A stretch of 64,000 nucleotides of DNA from Xestospongia muta (lineage: Eukaryota; Porifera; Demospongiae; Haplosclerida; Petrosiidae): NCBI GenBank assembly GCA_963693285.1, contig OY848918.1, forward strand, positions 16,180,263-16,244,262. Reading direction: 5' to 3'. Positions 37,701 to 43,568 of this stretch are shown here, piece by piece (the first letter of the stretch is position 1; every line of letters begins with the position of its first letter). The position numbers and the translations under genes are program-made. Below the pieces are notes generated by a model. It saw only the letters and a program-made list of their open reading frames with translations. It was not told the origin of the DNA and did no database searches.

Positions 37701-39310
37701 TGGAGAGTTCATAATAATTTCGAATATCAAAATAAATGTTGACAAAATTAAATTTGTCGAATGATTTTTCCTATTTATAGCCATACATTGGAAGGAAACA
37801 TTTTGGCGAGTGAAGAATATTTACCAAACTCATAATTTCCTACATGTTACCACAATCTCACTAATGTTACAAATAATTGTATGTGCAAATTTTAGTACAT
37901 ACTGTAATAATATGTAAGTGTCTAAAATTGTAGTGTAACACATTTACTATATTGAATTATGAATGTCTAAAGATATGGCTGGTATCATTTTTTTTGCTAA
38001 TCATAACTCTGTTCTAAAGCAGTATGTCACACGAGGCAGTCCTACTTAATCAAAAATGGGTCTGTGGTCTTATTTGAAATATTATTAGCACAACCAACAC
38101 ACATTACAACAGTCATTAAGGTATGAACTTAAGATGATAGGGAGACACGTGACTTTACATGTTCTACTAAATATAGACCATAATATGATACAGCCTTATA
38201 AATATCTGATGTATAAAATTTTAACATTATTTGCTAAATTTAATGCATTTGTTAAATTAATTCACAAAATTGTTTATAAAATATATTATGTTAGTGACAT
38301 TGCTGAGTATACTGTTTATGAGTGTATAAAACATAAAATTTAATGTTGTTTGTAAATATAAATTATAAATCCTGGAATACAACAAAGCAAAGGGCACTCT
38401 ATAAAAATAGATCATCATTAGCTATGCAAACAACTTGTTGATATAATCATAATCAATACTTCTGATTAGTTTTTAACAAACTATATTTATCAGAACTTTA
38501 TCAGCATTCTGGTAGATTGTAAATTTATGAGAACAGTGAGTGAATAAATGTGTGTGTGGTATAAAATCTTGTAATAAATACAGAAAATATATTTTACAAA
38601 TGTCACATTAAAAGCATATTCATAAAAATATTGTCCTTCAAAAGTTTGAGTTATTGATAGATATGAACTAGTTCTGTTAGAATTATTCAGTAACATTGTT
38701 ATTAGATCAACAAATGTACACATCATATCAGTAATATTAACACTTTACTATTATCAGGAGTGTATAATGAGATAAGACAGAAAAGACAAAAATTCTACAC
38801 TATCAATTAAAATGACACAAGAATTTGTGTTACTAAATTCAGATCATCCCATGTATTATAGCTCAACTAAATCACATTATAATAATGATACAGTTTGATT
38901 TGATGTCTAAATTATTGATGTTAGACTTATTTATAAAAACACACTGTATATGAAAAATAGGCTTTAATGTTGAGATATATACTTAAATATTGAGAGCTAG
39001 CAACTTACACTGTCTGGATTATGATAGTTTACATCACCACCTTGTTCAATAGTAGATTTGACTTCTTTAACGTTTCCACGTCTAGCTGCCAAGTAAAGTT
39101 GATCATTCTATTATAAAGACAACATGTATCATGTAGTTTAGTATAGTGAGTATACAGATCAGCCTTTATAACTAAAAGACCAACTTTTAGAAAGATATTC
39201 TGTCTATACAATAACACTGATATGTGAGTTTAGTTAGTATCACAGTGATATATAGGGATAATGACATAGAAATAAAAAGGTTATAGACTTACTTTTTTTT
39301 TCTGAGACAT
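756..39310 (-). CDS. Ankyrin-ROC-COR-Death domain protein (DAPK1-like, no kinase), whole gene model of 14 exons
   Basis: Exons (high to low): 39310-39293, 39107-39009, 34799-34701, 27063-26974, 24219-24121, 13448-13350, 4921-4823, 4778-about 4712, 4265-2581, 2527-2074, 2026-1967, 1819-1757, 1218-940, 807-756. Almost all have GT/AG borders and the phases fit, giving about 1,078 residues. Layout: ankyrin repeats at residues 7-223, ROC GTPase about 224-580 with P-loop GPPGVGKTS (249-257), switch DSGGQ (411-415) and TNYD (503-506), COR from about 584 to 937, a Ser/Thr-rich linker, and Death domain about 985-1070. DAPK1 has the same ANK-ROC-COR-Death order after its kinase; no kinase exon is visible here. 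Likely a cytosolic GTPase-regulated signalling scaffold, possibly for cell death or innate sensing (inference). Extra phase-0 ankyrin exons in the long introns cannot be excluded, nor can a different start. Confidence 0.8.
940..1218 (-). CDS. Exon 13: Death domain
   Basis: Acceptor CTTACAG. It encodes a six-helix Death-type domain with [22 protein letters not shown] and [14 protein letters not shown]. These match the helix 2-5 pattern of animal Death domains (W-L-D-x-E-P...TW..I...). Death domains recruit other Death-domain proteins. The downstream donor AG|GTCTGT at 939-934 is weak. If it is not used, the frame runs to a TAA at 896-898 with a hydrophobic tail ([13 protein letters not shown]). 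Confidence 0.85.
1697..1732. repeat. (AT)n microsatellite
   Basis: About 36 bases of alternating TA in the intron between exons 12 and 13. Confidence 0.9.
1757..1819 (-). CDS. Exon 12: Ser/Thr-rich linker
   Basis: 63 nt between ATATAG and GTATGT, phase 1 to phase 1. It encodes [20 protein letters not shown] plus L, a flexible polar linker before the Death domain. An (AT)n microsatellite lies just beyond its donor at about 1697-1732. Confidence 0.62.
1967..2026 (-). CDS. Exon 11: linker
   Basis: 60 nt between TTGTAG and GTAGGA, phase 1 in and phase 1 out. It encodes a short Gln/Val/Pro-containing linker ([20 protein letters not shown]). No domain is recognised. Confidence 0.6.
2074..2527 (-). 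CDS. Exon 10: end of COR domain
   Basis: 454 nt, acceptor TATAG, donor GTATGA. It opens with [12 protein letters not shown], the G-x-FP-x-x-V-x-x-L motif typical of the second half of COR in Roco proteins, and continues to ...[12 protein letters not shown]. Phase 0 in, phase 1 out. The exon 9 frame carries on across a 53-bp intron, so this replaces the read-through tail of the longer ORF. Confidence 0.82.
2581..4265 (-). CDS. Exon 9: ROC GTPase and most of COR domain
   Basis: A 1,685-nt exon open throughout. After acceptor CTACAG at 4271-4266 it reads [10 protein letters not shown] and then the Walker A motif GPPGVGKTS, which binds the phosphates of GTP. About 150 residues of polar insertion separate the P-loop from the switch motif [18 protein letters not shown] corresponds to the base-specificity motif (NKxD in classic GTPases, TNYD here). 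The COR part starts at [12 protein letters not shown] and includes SLVLYFPEI and a stretch ending in VPQ at the donor GTAAGT. Roco proteins use ROC-COR as a GTP-regulated dimerising switch; that function is from the family, not proven here. Confidence 0.88.
4712..4778 (-). CDS. Exon 8: terminal half ankyrin repeat
   Basis: It encodes [20 protein letters not shown] and a few more residues. The LPIDLA motif is the usual start of a capping ankyrin repeat. It begins after TTTTAG and ends in phase 1 before GTTAGT. The split codon joins exon 9 as GAA (E), keeping the frame into the ROC domain. Confidence 0.75.
4823..4921 (-). CDS. Exon 7: ankyrin repeat 6 (33 aa)
   Basis: 99 nt, phase 0, acceptor ATAG, donor GTAAGT. 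It encodes [20 protein letters not shown] and ends in [10 protein letters not shown]. Clear TPLHLA and GAD motifs. Confidence 0.88.
5649..5883 (+). repeat. 5' LTR
   Basis: 235 bp, begins TGTAGTATG and ends ATATCACA. An AATAAA at about 5819 can serve as polyadenylation signal. Seven mismatches to the 3' LTR. Confidence 0.93.
5885..5902 (+). other. Putative primer-binding site
   Basis: Immediately after the 5' LTR the sequence reads CTGGCGATGAGGGTTCGT. The TGG near its start is expected to pair with the CCA end of a tRNA primer. I could not assign the tRNA. Confidence 0.5.
5907..7225 (+). pseudogene. gag and protease region of Ty3/Gypsy, interrupted
   Basis: ATG at 5907 is followed by a frameshift before about 5963. 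From there one frame carries a Gypsy Gag with in-frame stops at 6146-6148 (TAG) and 6191-6193 (TGA), then is open from 6338 to 7222. Two CCHC zinc knuckles (nucleic-acid binding) lie at 6500-6541 ([14 protein letters not shown]) and 6560-6601 ([14 protein letters not shown]). The aspartic protease active site at 6773-6781 reads DTS followed by Pro instead of the usual DTG-A/S, and LGKNWL marks the protease C-terminal part. A TGA at 7223-7225 interrupts the start of RT. Gag, protease and RT are all in one frame, so the ancestor probably made a single Gag-Pol. Confidence 0.88.
7226..8397 (+). pseudogene. reverse transcriptase and RNase H region of Ty3/Gypsy
   Basis: RT palm motifs are [12 protein letters not shown] (first catalytic Asp at about 7433) and NIDDIL (Asp pair at 7619-7624; the usual Tyr before IDD is Asn). 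Next come [12 protein letters not shown] (RT thumb) and [12 protein letters not shown] frameshift at about 7990 moves into the RNase H frame, which has a TGA at 8119-8121 and then the [20 protein letters not shown] and TLYTDHKTL motifs. A further frameshift follows near 8385. The motifs show what it was, the breaks show it is dead. Confidence 0.9.
8398..9778 (+). pseudogene. integrase region of Ty3/Gypsy
   Basis: The H2C2 zinc-binding region is recognisable (H-x-x-x-H near 8727, LCLACQSH near 8816). The catalytic core keeps D at 8911-8913 (IDFAGPF), D at 9072-9074 (SDNGPQF) and E at 9180-9182 (LAEHF), with D-35-E spacing. Several frameshifts and stops interrupt it, including one shortly after the first Asp. 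The C-terminal basic region ends with ...[13 protein letters not shown] and TAA just before the polypurine tract. Confidence 0.88.
9782..9792 (+). other. Polypurine tract
   Basis: TTGGGGAGGAA lies directly before the 3' LTR, as expected for the plus-strand primer. Confidence 0.75.
9793..10027 (+). repeat. 3' LTR
   Basis: 235 bp, TGTAGTATG...ATATCACA, followed by the target duplication ACCTG at 10028-10032. Confidence 0.93.
11265..11500. repeat. Fragment of the dispersed TTAA-flanked repeat
   Basis: The stretch 'gaagcagtaactgagtaag ... gaaacgttctttggaaacat' matches part of the element at 35528-36385 (there about 35730-35940) and its right-arm copy at 60963-61829. The ends are not visible here. 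Confidence 0.65.
11654..11880. repeat. Imperfect tandem duplication, about 125-bp unit
   Basis: Two adjacent stretches share the order 'gttgattatgctgactactg ... gagatgccagtatagttata' and 'gtcgattctactgactactg ... gaggtgccagtacagctata'. Confidence 0.65.
12180..13220. repeat. Segmental duplication block A, copy 1
   Basis: Colinear with 18815-19975. Shared landmarks include 'gtagttgaatgtacataaac' and 'gatgataaaacaacaagtag'. Copy 2 has an extra stretch of about 110 bp near 19745-19855. Confidence 0.8.
13275..13620. repeat. Duplication block B (exon 6 and flanks)
   Basis: Colinear with 24052-24400. Both contain an ankyrin exon and shared intron landmarks such as 'cttacaaaatacagtcatg' / 'ttacatacaaaatacagtca'. 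Confidence 0.8.
13350..13448 (-). CDS. Exon 6: ankyrin repeat 5 (33 aa)
   Basis: 99 nt, phase 0, acceptor TAG, donor GTAAGT. It encodes [20 protein letters not shown] and ends in [10 protein letters not shown]. It is very close to exon 5 in its C-terminal half, and the two share intron sequence on both sides, so one arose from the other by segmental duplication. Confidence 0.88.
14250..16960. repeat. Minisatellite, about 70-bp unit, roughly 35-40 degenerate copies
   Basis: The unit carries 'aatggccagacttccttctc', 'tagggttgagtagttgtgtt' and 'gaggtaaagaatgaactttt' in that order, then 'gattccccag'. It fills about 2.7 kb of the intron between exons 6 and 5. Copies vary by substitution and truncation. 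Because the unit length is not a multiple of three in most copies and many carry stops, I do not regard it as coding. Confidence 0.92.
17008..17456 (-). pseudogene. Unrecognised coding-like region with one internal stop
   Basis: Read on the minus strand from about 17451 (ATGTGCAAGGGTAAC) the frame stays open for about 38 codons, hits a TAA at about 17337, and then stays open again to about 17005. It includes [13 protein letters not shown] and [20 protein letters not shown] segments. The amino-acid composition (W-rich, mixed polarity) looks like genuine protein, unlike the surrounding intron. I do not recognise the family. It may be a relic of a mobile element or a retrocopy within the intron, directly next to the minisatellite. 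Confidence 0.4.
17470..18800. other. Intron sequence, nothing seen
   Basis: No ORF, exon or repeat that I can support. Confidence 0.5.
18815..19975. repeat. Segmental duplication block A, copy 2
   Basis: Colinear with 12180-13220. Homology breaks off near 'ttcatattttaaatatgaac' (about 19970-19990) and resumes at about 23095, so about 3.1 kb has been inserted or rearranged between. Confidence 0.8.
20030..20400. repeat. Displaced copy of sequence 13660-14190
   Basis: Shares 'aaacaatcaacagtgagta' and 'aaaggcacacaaagaatttt' with 13680-13780. A related stretch at 5520-5640 is the one into which the Gypsy element inserted. Confidence 0.6.
20598..21427. repeat. Near-perfect tandem duplication, about 420-bp unit, two copies
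   Basis: Unit 1 starts at about 20598 and unit 2 at about 21017, both with 'aaatctctgtttattgcagc'. They differ at only a handful of positions, so the duplication is recent. Each unit contains repeated 'tttgggattagac' motifs. Confidence 0.92.
21875..21960. repeat. piggyBac-like terminal fragment
   Basis: The stretch 'ctaaaagaggcttccagttt ... tttcctcaaataaag' matches the right terminal region of the TTAA-flanked element ending at 24047. Confidence 0.6.
22010..22280 (+). pseudogene. Gypsy integrase C-terminal relic
   Basis: The plus strand from 22094 reads [20 protein letters not shown] followed by RHLHQL, matching the GPY/F-type C-terminal region of Gypsy integrases (G-x-x-x-Y/F-x-V...V-W-x-RH-x-x-Q-L). 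The preceding bases (FTVGE-like at about 22030) fit in another frame. No other parts of the element are near. Confidence 0.6.
22585..22738 (-). pseudogene. piggyBac-type transposase N-terminal fragment
   Basis: The minus strand reads [20 protein letters not shown] and continues with a very acidic stretch ([19 protein letters not shown]), then stops. Acidic N-termini with WDED and GSDEEFGL-like motifs are usual in piggyBac-derived transposases. No catalytic core follows. Confidence 0.5.
23153..24047 (-). mobile_element. piggyBac-like non-autonomous element with TTAA target sites
   Basis: 895 bp flanked by TTAA at 23149-23152 and 24048-24051. Ends are CCCTTCATCTGCG on the left and, reversed, CCCTTTATTTGCG on the right. 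The homologous flank at about 13260-13290 lacks the insert (ATTACATGTATTAATAACAA), so the duplicate provides an empty site. The interior keeps a minus-strand stretch with acidic residues ([16 protein letters not shown]) like a piggyBac N-terminus, broken by stops. TTAA targets and CCC-starting inverted ends are characteristic of piggyBac. Confidence 0.8.
24052..24400. repeat. Duplication block B', containing exon 5
   Basis: Colinear with 13275-13620. Further homology to 13890-13990 is found at 24780-24900 ('aggcacttcaaatagactat'). Confidence 0.8.
24121..24219 (-). CDS. Exon 5: ankyrin repeat 4 (33 aa)
   Basis: 99 nt, phase 0, acceptor TAG, donor GTAAGT. It encodes [20 protein letters not shown], then a canonical second helix and GASLDAINN. 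The exon and flanking intron are a duplicate of exon 6 and its flanks (13275-13620). Confidence 0.88.
24900..26960. other. Intron sequence, nothing seen
   Basis: AT-rich, no supported exon or element between exons 5 and 4. Confidence 0.5.
26974..27063 (-). CDS. Exon 4: ankyrin repeat 3, three residues short
   Basis: 90 nt, phase 0, acceptor CAG and donor GTTAGT. It encodes [20 protein letters not shown] and continues to HALDK. Compared with the 33-residue exons it lacks three residues in the turn after the first helix, but the TALHWA core and the end of the repeat are normal, so it probably still folds as an ankyrin unit. Confidence 0.8.
27651..27695. repeat. Near-perfect palindrome
   Basis: 'agaggtacaatggcaggata' is followed, with essentially no spacer, by its near-exact reverse complement (actatcctcccattgtgcctct). 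A 21-22-bp arm hairpin inside the intron. Possibly the core of a small element; its ends are not seen. Confidence 0.7.
28270..28790 (-). pseudogene. Gypsy RT thumb / RNase H relic, minus strand
   Basis: The minus strand shows a thumb-like stretch ([17 protein letters not shown]) near 28760-28710 and then an RNase H start [20 protein letters not shown] with the following [12 protein letters not shown] motif near 28390. Frames are broken. It faces away from the plus-strand Gypsy relic that begins at about 28950. Confidence 0.72.
28950..29420 (+). pseudogene. Gypsy gag relic, plus strand
   Basis: 'ttggtaacaagatg' resembles a Gypsy primer site followed by a Gag start (29009). The frame reads [14 protein letters not shown], then after an indel [20 protein letters not shown], which resembles the N-terminal Gag of Gypsy elements (compare [17 protein letters not shown] at about 5992 in the intact element). 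Many stops follow. Confidence 0.55.
29900..31260 (+). pseudogene. MULE/ZSWIM-type transposase relic with PHD-like finger
   Basis: Reads [20 protein letters not shown] (catalytic Asp of the RNase-H-like fold), [34 protein letters not shown] (second Asp) and [15 protein letters not shown] (C-x-x-x-H motif). The 3' part has [14 protein letters not shown] and HFHCISF...WYCRTCY, a PHD-like zinc finger. Same domain order as the elements at 39587 and 54393, but a clearly different sequence family. Several frameshifts. No inverted ends found. It seems to lie between Gypsy gag (29.0 kb) and RT (31.4 kb) relics, so it may have inserted into a Gypsy copy. Confidence 0.7.
31420..32900 (+). pseudogene. 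Gypsy reverse transcriptase / RNase H relic, plus strand
   Basis: [20 protein letters not shown] (RT upstream motif) at about 31440, then scattered RT palm remnants ([12 protein letters not shown] near 31830; [17 protein letters not shown] near 31985) and [12 protein letters not shown] near 32195, followed by an RNase H-like stretch ([13 protein letters not shown] near 32395). Extensively mutated, and the catalytic YxDD box is not intact. Confidence 0.68.
32950..33950. other. Intron sequence, nothing seen
   Basis: No supported exon or element. Confidence 0.5.
33960..34400. repeat. Intronic duplication of 35370-36720, without the insert
   Basis: Shares 'gagagattctattgacattt' and 'gtaataaataatattca..'-type landmarks with 35460-36480, but lacks the TTAA-flanked element at 35528-36385. 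Confidence 0.65.
34701..34799 (-). CDS. Exon 3: ankyrin repeat 2 (33 aa)
   Basis: 99 nt, phase 0, acceptor ...TATATAG and donor GTGAGT. It encodes a repeat beginning [20 protein letters not shown] and ending in NADPNCTDN. The right-arm partner 63610-63708 differs at 7 bases, giving five amino-acid changes (K/E, V/A, Y/F, Y/F, N/H) and two silent ones. Confidence 0.85.
35528..36385. mobile_element. TTAA-flanked repeat element, 858 bp
   Basis: TTAA at 35524-35527 and 36386-36389. Ends are CCTCGCTG and its complement CAGCGAGG. The duplicate intron segment at 33960-34400 lacks it. It holds a (CA)n run near 36320-36340 and a 75-codon minus ORF that I do not trust as a gene. The right-arm copy is 60963-61829, whose ends have mutated. 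It may be a non-autonomous piggyBac-type element (inference from TTAA). Confidence 0.65.
36720..39000. other. Intron between exons 2 and 3, nothing coding seen
   Basis: Short ORFs only. The mirrored right-arm copies share these ORFs because the DNA is duplicated, not because of protein conservation. Confidence 0.55.
39009..39107 (-). CDS. Exon 2: first ankyrin repeat (33 aa), hypervariable between arms
   Basis: Exactly 99 nt, phase 0 to phase 0, acceptor TAG and donor GTAAGT. It encodes a repeat of the [13 protein letters not shown] type with the ankyrin framework (L..AA..GN...V...I..G.DVN). The partner exon at 58243-58341 differs at 21 bases and 14 residues, while the introns on either side differ by about 3%. 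Framework residues are kept and the changes sit mostly at exposed positions. Confidence 0.8.
39293..39310 (-). CDS. Exon 1 (start codon, 6 codons MSQKKK)
   Basis: The ATG is followed by five codons and a consensus GTAAGT donor at 39292-39287, ending in phase 0. The same 18-nt exon with a conserved context occurs on the plus strand at 58037-58054, where the last codon is ATA instead of AAA. Conservation of the ATG and the donor in both arms is the reason for choosing this start. It is very short and rests on the gene model. Confidence 0.6.
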
Positions 39311-39577
39311 TGTGAAAATTGTAACTAATATCTTAGAACCTGAGCTCACTTAAAAGAGGAATCACTACTAACTAAATTACTAACCTAATTATAATAAGAT
39401 TAGATTAATCTGTCTGTCTACTAACAACACAACAAAATGGTGAAACGTTTTGGTTGTATCTTTTGTAAACAGCTGAAAAAATAGCTTTATGAATCAGCTG
39501 ATGACATTTCCTCAAATCCTATGATGGCTACAATGTTTCTGAATTCAATTTGCTCTCAAAAATTTGCCTCACTATAT

Positions 39578-39586
39578 ATTCTTATT
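39578..39586. repeat. Target-site duplication (left) of the MULE element
   Basis: ATTCTTATT, identical to 41899-41907. Confidence 0.88.
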
Positions 39587-39689
39587 GGCAGTGTTTAGTG
39601 AACCGACATTCGGTCCAGTAAGATGTTGGTTATTGAACCAATGGTCGCGTGAGAAACATGAATATAATTGAAACCACGTGATATCTTGG

Positions 39690-40030
39690 TGGAGCCTGGT
39701 AAGAGGACAACAGTAGACTTTGGTGATTGCGCCACCGCGACAGAAGCTAGTGGGATACTTGAAGTTGGAACCAAGTTTAAAAGCTGGACTCAGACAAAAA
39801 AGTTTATTGATGCTTTTCAAAGAAAGATCTACTGTCAGTTTTACGTACGAGATTCTAGAACTCTAATTCAAGCTCAAAAATTCTCTCCAAAGCTAGTAAA
39901 CAAAGTACCTAATGACATCAACCACACTTTGTTATGCTTGCTTGCATTCATGGTGGACAGGTCTTTAAGTCTAGACCAAAGGATGGAAGCAGACCACTGC
40001 AATGTGAGCCATTATTATGCTCTGTGAGCT
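39690..40030 (+). pseudogene. ZSWIM1/3-like N-terminal domain, left copy
   Basis: Reads VGTKFKSWTQTKKFIDAFQR, then FYVRDSRTLIQ and KLVNKVPNDINHT before the frame shifts. The F-K-S-W...A-F-Q-x-x-x-Y-x-x-F-Y-V-R-D-S pattern resembles the FAR1-like N-terminal region of ZSWIM1/ZSWIM3 and MULE proteins, a putative DNA-binding module. Confidence 0.62.
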
Positions 40031-40318
40031 GCACCAACCTGCACAGTTGGCCTAAGTCTAACCTCCCTAGCGTAATTGACACTATACCAGTTCACTGAAC
40101 ACTTTTGTTCTGACATGTTATCAGATACTTATCTATTATAATAGGACATTAAGGAAGAATGTAAAGCAGTTATCAAAATTAAACTTCCAGAGGACAAGCA
40201 AGCACTAGAAGTGAAAGAAATCATGCTTGACCACAGTCATGATGTGAATCCTAAAGTTTTAAGAACCTCCTCAACAAAGGAAAGTGAATGAAAATGTAAG
40301 TATCATTGCTCTTAGAAT

Positions 40319-40349
<31 letters not shown>

Positions 40350-40679
40350 CTAATTTTTAAACTATTTAATTACATTGCTTGTATTTTAGACCAGAACTGA
40401 AAATGAGAAGGCACTGCAGTGGAAATGTAACAAGAAATTAATTCAAAATCATGTTTATTTCTACCACAGGTAATCAGGAAATTGTTACATGGACTATAAG
40501 ATGTGCTCTCTGCATCGTATTATTGTCTCAGAAGCTAATTTTGATGTACTTTTGCATTTAGGTAAACTTGTCACTTTGTTCGTGACTTCACAAACATTGT
40601 AACTAATCTATGGTTGAAGACAGAATCTCATGGGAAAGACCTGCAAGCTGTCATATCAAAACCTGGCAGGATCCGTGTA

Positions 40680-41118
40680 TTACTGTTGATGGGTTCACTG
40701 ACAAGGAGCACAACCTCTTAGGCATTTTTTACCAGGATAAAACAATTGAAGGACACATTTCAGGCATTCCAAGAGATGTTATTTAACACACAAGTTGAAT
40801 TCATTAAGGATGCCACTTTATGTATTTCTAATCTGTGATGAAAATGTACAAAGTAAAATTATTGCGGCGTGCTTGGTAGCATCAGAACAAAGGGACATCA
40901 TTAATGAAATGATTGGTACATTTCAGAAGTATAATGTAGCATGGACTGAGACAAAAGTGATCATGACTGACAAAGATATAACTGAGAGGGATGCCCTGGC
41001 AAAAGCATTTCCTGATGCAACTCTACAACTCTGTCCATTTCATGTGTTAAGATGTTTTGGAAGAGAGTTGACAATTGATGCTATGTCAATTAGGTCAGCA
41101 GAGAGAAGTCTGATGTAG
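40680..41118 (+). pseudogene. MULE/ZSWIM RNase-H-like transposase core, left copy
   Basis: Reads SLRMPLYVFLICDENVQSKI, then TKVIMTDKDITERD (second catalytic Asp) and LQLCPFHVLRCFGRE (C-x-x-H motif within the MULE core). The segment that should hold the first catalytic Asp (IDATHKL in the right copy) is deleted and shifted near 40785. Ends at a junction near 41112-41119 where the middle region has been lost. Confidence 0.75.
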
Positions 41119-41279
41119 TCACCTTGTTCGAAAGCTGTGTCATCAGTACTGATGAAACTACCATGTTAGATGAGCAAAGGCATGTTCAAGAAGAGATTGT
41201 AATTGATAGTAGTGGGATTGAGTTAAGCCAACATGAATACAATAAGTGATGAAGAGGCAAGCCTAATGGATCTATATGC

Positions 41280-41779
41280 AATAAAGTTACCAACTAAAAT
41301 AAGAAAGCGTGGTAGGCCTAAATGATTGGACAAAACTGTAGTGGGCTTGCCTAGGAAAAAAGCGAATGACTGGTCCAGTTGCTTTTGAGAACCTTATCCC
41401 AGAAGCTGAGGAAATGATTATCCTGTCATGGTTCATAGGAGAGACTGAAGTTCTTGATGTTTTAAGAGGGAAGAAGATAACTGAAGATATGTTTGAGGTC
41501 ATACCGGAGAATAAGAACAATGTCTGTATTAGTGAATCTGTGTACTTTGCTAGCATCAAAAGATTTTTTACTGATGATTCCTGGAAGATTGTAATCAACA
41601 TTGTTACAATGAAGAATGACAAATGCAATTAATTCTGTCCTGTTTGCAAACTACAGATTGATGATTCAAGGGATAACAATATCAACTGTAACTCCTGTTT
41701 AATGTGGTTACATCTCAAATGCACTGGACCAAAGAAAATACCAAAGAAGAGATACTGGTTTTGTAATACTTGCAAATAA
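41280..41779 (+). pseudogene. Transposon C-terminal region: basic motif and PHD-like finger
   Basis: KLPTKIRKRGRPK at about 41286 looks like an AT-hook. The open frame 41366-41629 has a TAA at 41630-41632, and the same frame continues with CPVC (from 41636), CNSC, WLHLKC and WFCNTCK to a TAA at 41777. That is a C4HC3 PHD-type zinc-finger pattern, which often reads histone tails. This region is missing from the right-arm copy. Confidence 0.65.
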
Positions 41780-41898
41780 GACATTTTACATTAATTAAAA
41801 TTCTTGTGGTCAATTTTAATTATTTCATGCTTCTCACGCGCCGTCGGTTCAATAATCAACATTTAAATGAACCGAATGTGGGTTCACTAAACACTGCC

Positions 41899-41907
41899 AT
41901 TCTTATT
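41899..41907. repeat. Target-site duplication (right) of the MULE element
   Basis: ATTCTTATT, immediately after CACTGCC. Confidence 0.88.
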
Positions 41908-43560
41908 TCAACAATGTCAGTGGAATGAAACGTTTCATAGATAGGAATAATAAAAAGTCATCTGAGAAATTTAGTTTTATAACCAGATGAAATAACTTAG
42001 TAATATAGATGCATTTCTGCTTAATCCATTCTACAGACCACTAACTATACCATACAATACAAAAAACCTAATGAACTGCGACTATAAATTTACAATAATT
42101 AACTTTTTCTGGATTAATGAACTGGAATGAGCTCATTACAAAGCCATTGCAGTTGTTAAAAAAATTACTATCTTTTTTACTTAAATAGAGGAATTTGTCA
42201 ATCATCATCTAATTTAATGTGAACACCCTATCATTTATTCCTGTAAATAGTATGTATTCAGATGAATGAAAGAGTATTTAAAAGATTGTTATGTGTTAGA
42301 ACTAAATATTTTTACTACCAGAGGTAACTCCTACAACCAAGTTAATAGTATCATTGAAATGGAGTCCTATTCCAATTCACCACATTGTTGGTGAATATTG
42401 AAATATTCTTTATCCCTAAAAATGATATAAGCGTAATTGCATTTTTAATGCATAAAACTCCACCTTAACGTACATTTTTAACTTTCATTCAGACTTATCA
42501 GATACCAAGCAATTCTTTAGAAGAGATAATGACTGTGATGCTACAAAGCTGAATGTTGATGATAAATATATATATATATGTATTGTTGAATAAAATGTTC
42601 TTAAATATACAATAACTCACCTGTTCACACATATTTCGTGTTCCATGATATTTTTTCTTTAAGGTATAACAAATATAATTTTACCTTAATGTTGAAGTTA
42701 ACTCATTTATTACCAAATACAATGTCATATACCACTTTTTGATGAAGTGAAAAGAGCAATTCTACAAAAGCCTTTCTCTGAAATAAAGGTTATAATAACA
42801 TGGACAATATGATATGCATTAGTTTAGAAGTATACTTAACTATATTAATGTTGCACAAGGTTGTTTCATTTTTGTTCCATGACATAACAATTCATGATCT
42901 TCAATTGACTTGGGACAGATAGCACAGTTGCAGTGTCTTTTTACTTCAATATGAGGACATCTCTTCCCAAAAGCTCCTTAATGTAAAATCTGACTTAAAA
43001 TAGAAATTAGGTTTTGGCATCAAGCTGTGAATTAATTTCAGGAGATCATATAACACAATTGTAAATAAATGATACCTACATAAGGTTGTAACCATGACAT
43101 CACTTCACAATAGTGAACGTGAACGTACTACTGTAGAAGTCCTAACATACCTTCCGTCAAAGAATTTCAAAATTTTCATAAAAAAGATGTAAGATAAGAC
43201 GTTTTTTCTCCAATTTCTGCGTCATCAAAATGTTCCTCTACATCAACGTGGAATACACTGTCAGTGTCAACTGAATCCATTTCATATACGAAGGTGTTGT
43301 TTGAGTCGCTGTAATAATCAAGTTTTTTATTATTGTCATCAATTCACTGGCAGCAGTAGGATCGATCTCTGCATCACATTCACTTGCATATACACTTCAT
43401 GTTGCTAAAAACTATGATGAATCTCTCAATAGTAGGTCTATTTCAGATTCACCTGAATCGAACGAATCTTCCGTCACCCAAATACATACGTAATTAATAA
43501 ACTTTGTACTTAAAAGCACGTGGCGTGTATATATTATATATATATAATATATTATATATT
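41908..43560. other. No gene seen
   Basis: AT-rich arm sequence with no supported exon. Confidence 0.5.
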
Positions 43561-43568
43561 TGTGGAAA

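Larger units (their letters stand above)
39587..41898 (+). mobile_element. MULE-like DNA transposon, left-arm copy (internally deleted)
   Basis: 2,312 bp, starts GGCAGTG and ends CACTGCC, with terminal inverted repeats of about 80 bp (GGCAGTGTTTAGTGAACC... both ends). The 9-bp target duplication ATTCTTATT is perfect. Nine-base duplications and long inverted ends are typical of Mutator-like elements. It carries remnants of a ZSWIM-type transposase and a PHD-like finger. Compared with the right-arm copy it lacks about 1 kb at the 5' side (the USP exons) and the part coding for the SWIM region. Not autonomous. Confidence 0.88.

Noticed and set aside
37593..39217. Short ORFs at 37593, 38134, 38490 and 39029 that recur in the right arm
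   Set aside because: Present in both arms only because the DNA is duplicated; they lie in introns, lack codon-type substitution patterns, and 39029-39217 is exon 2 read out of its frame.
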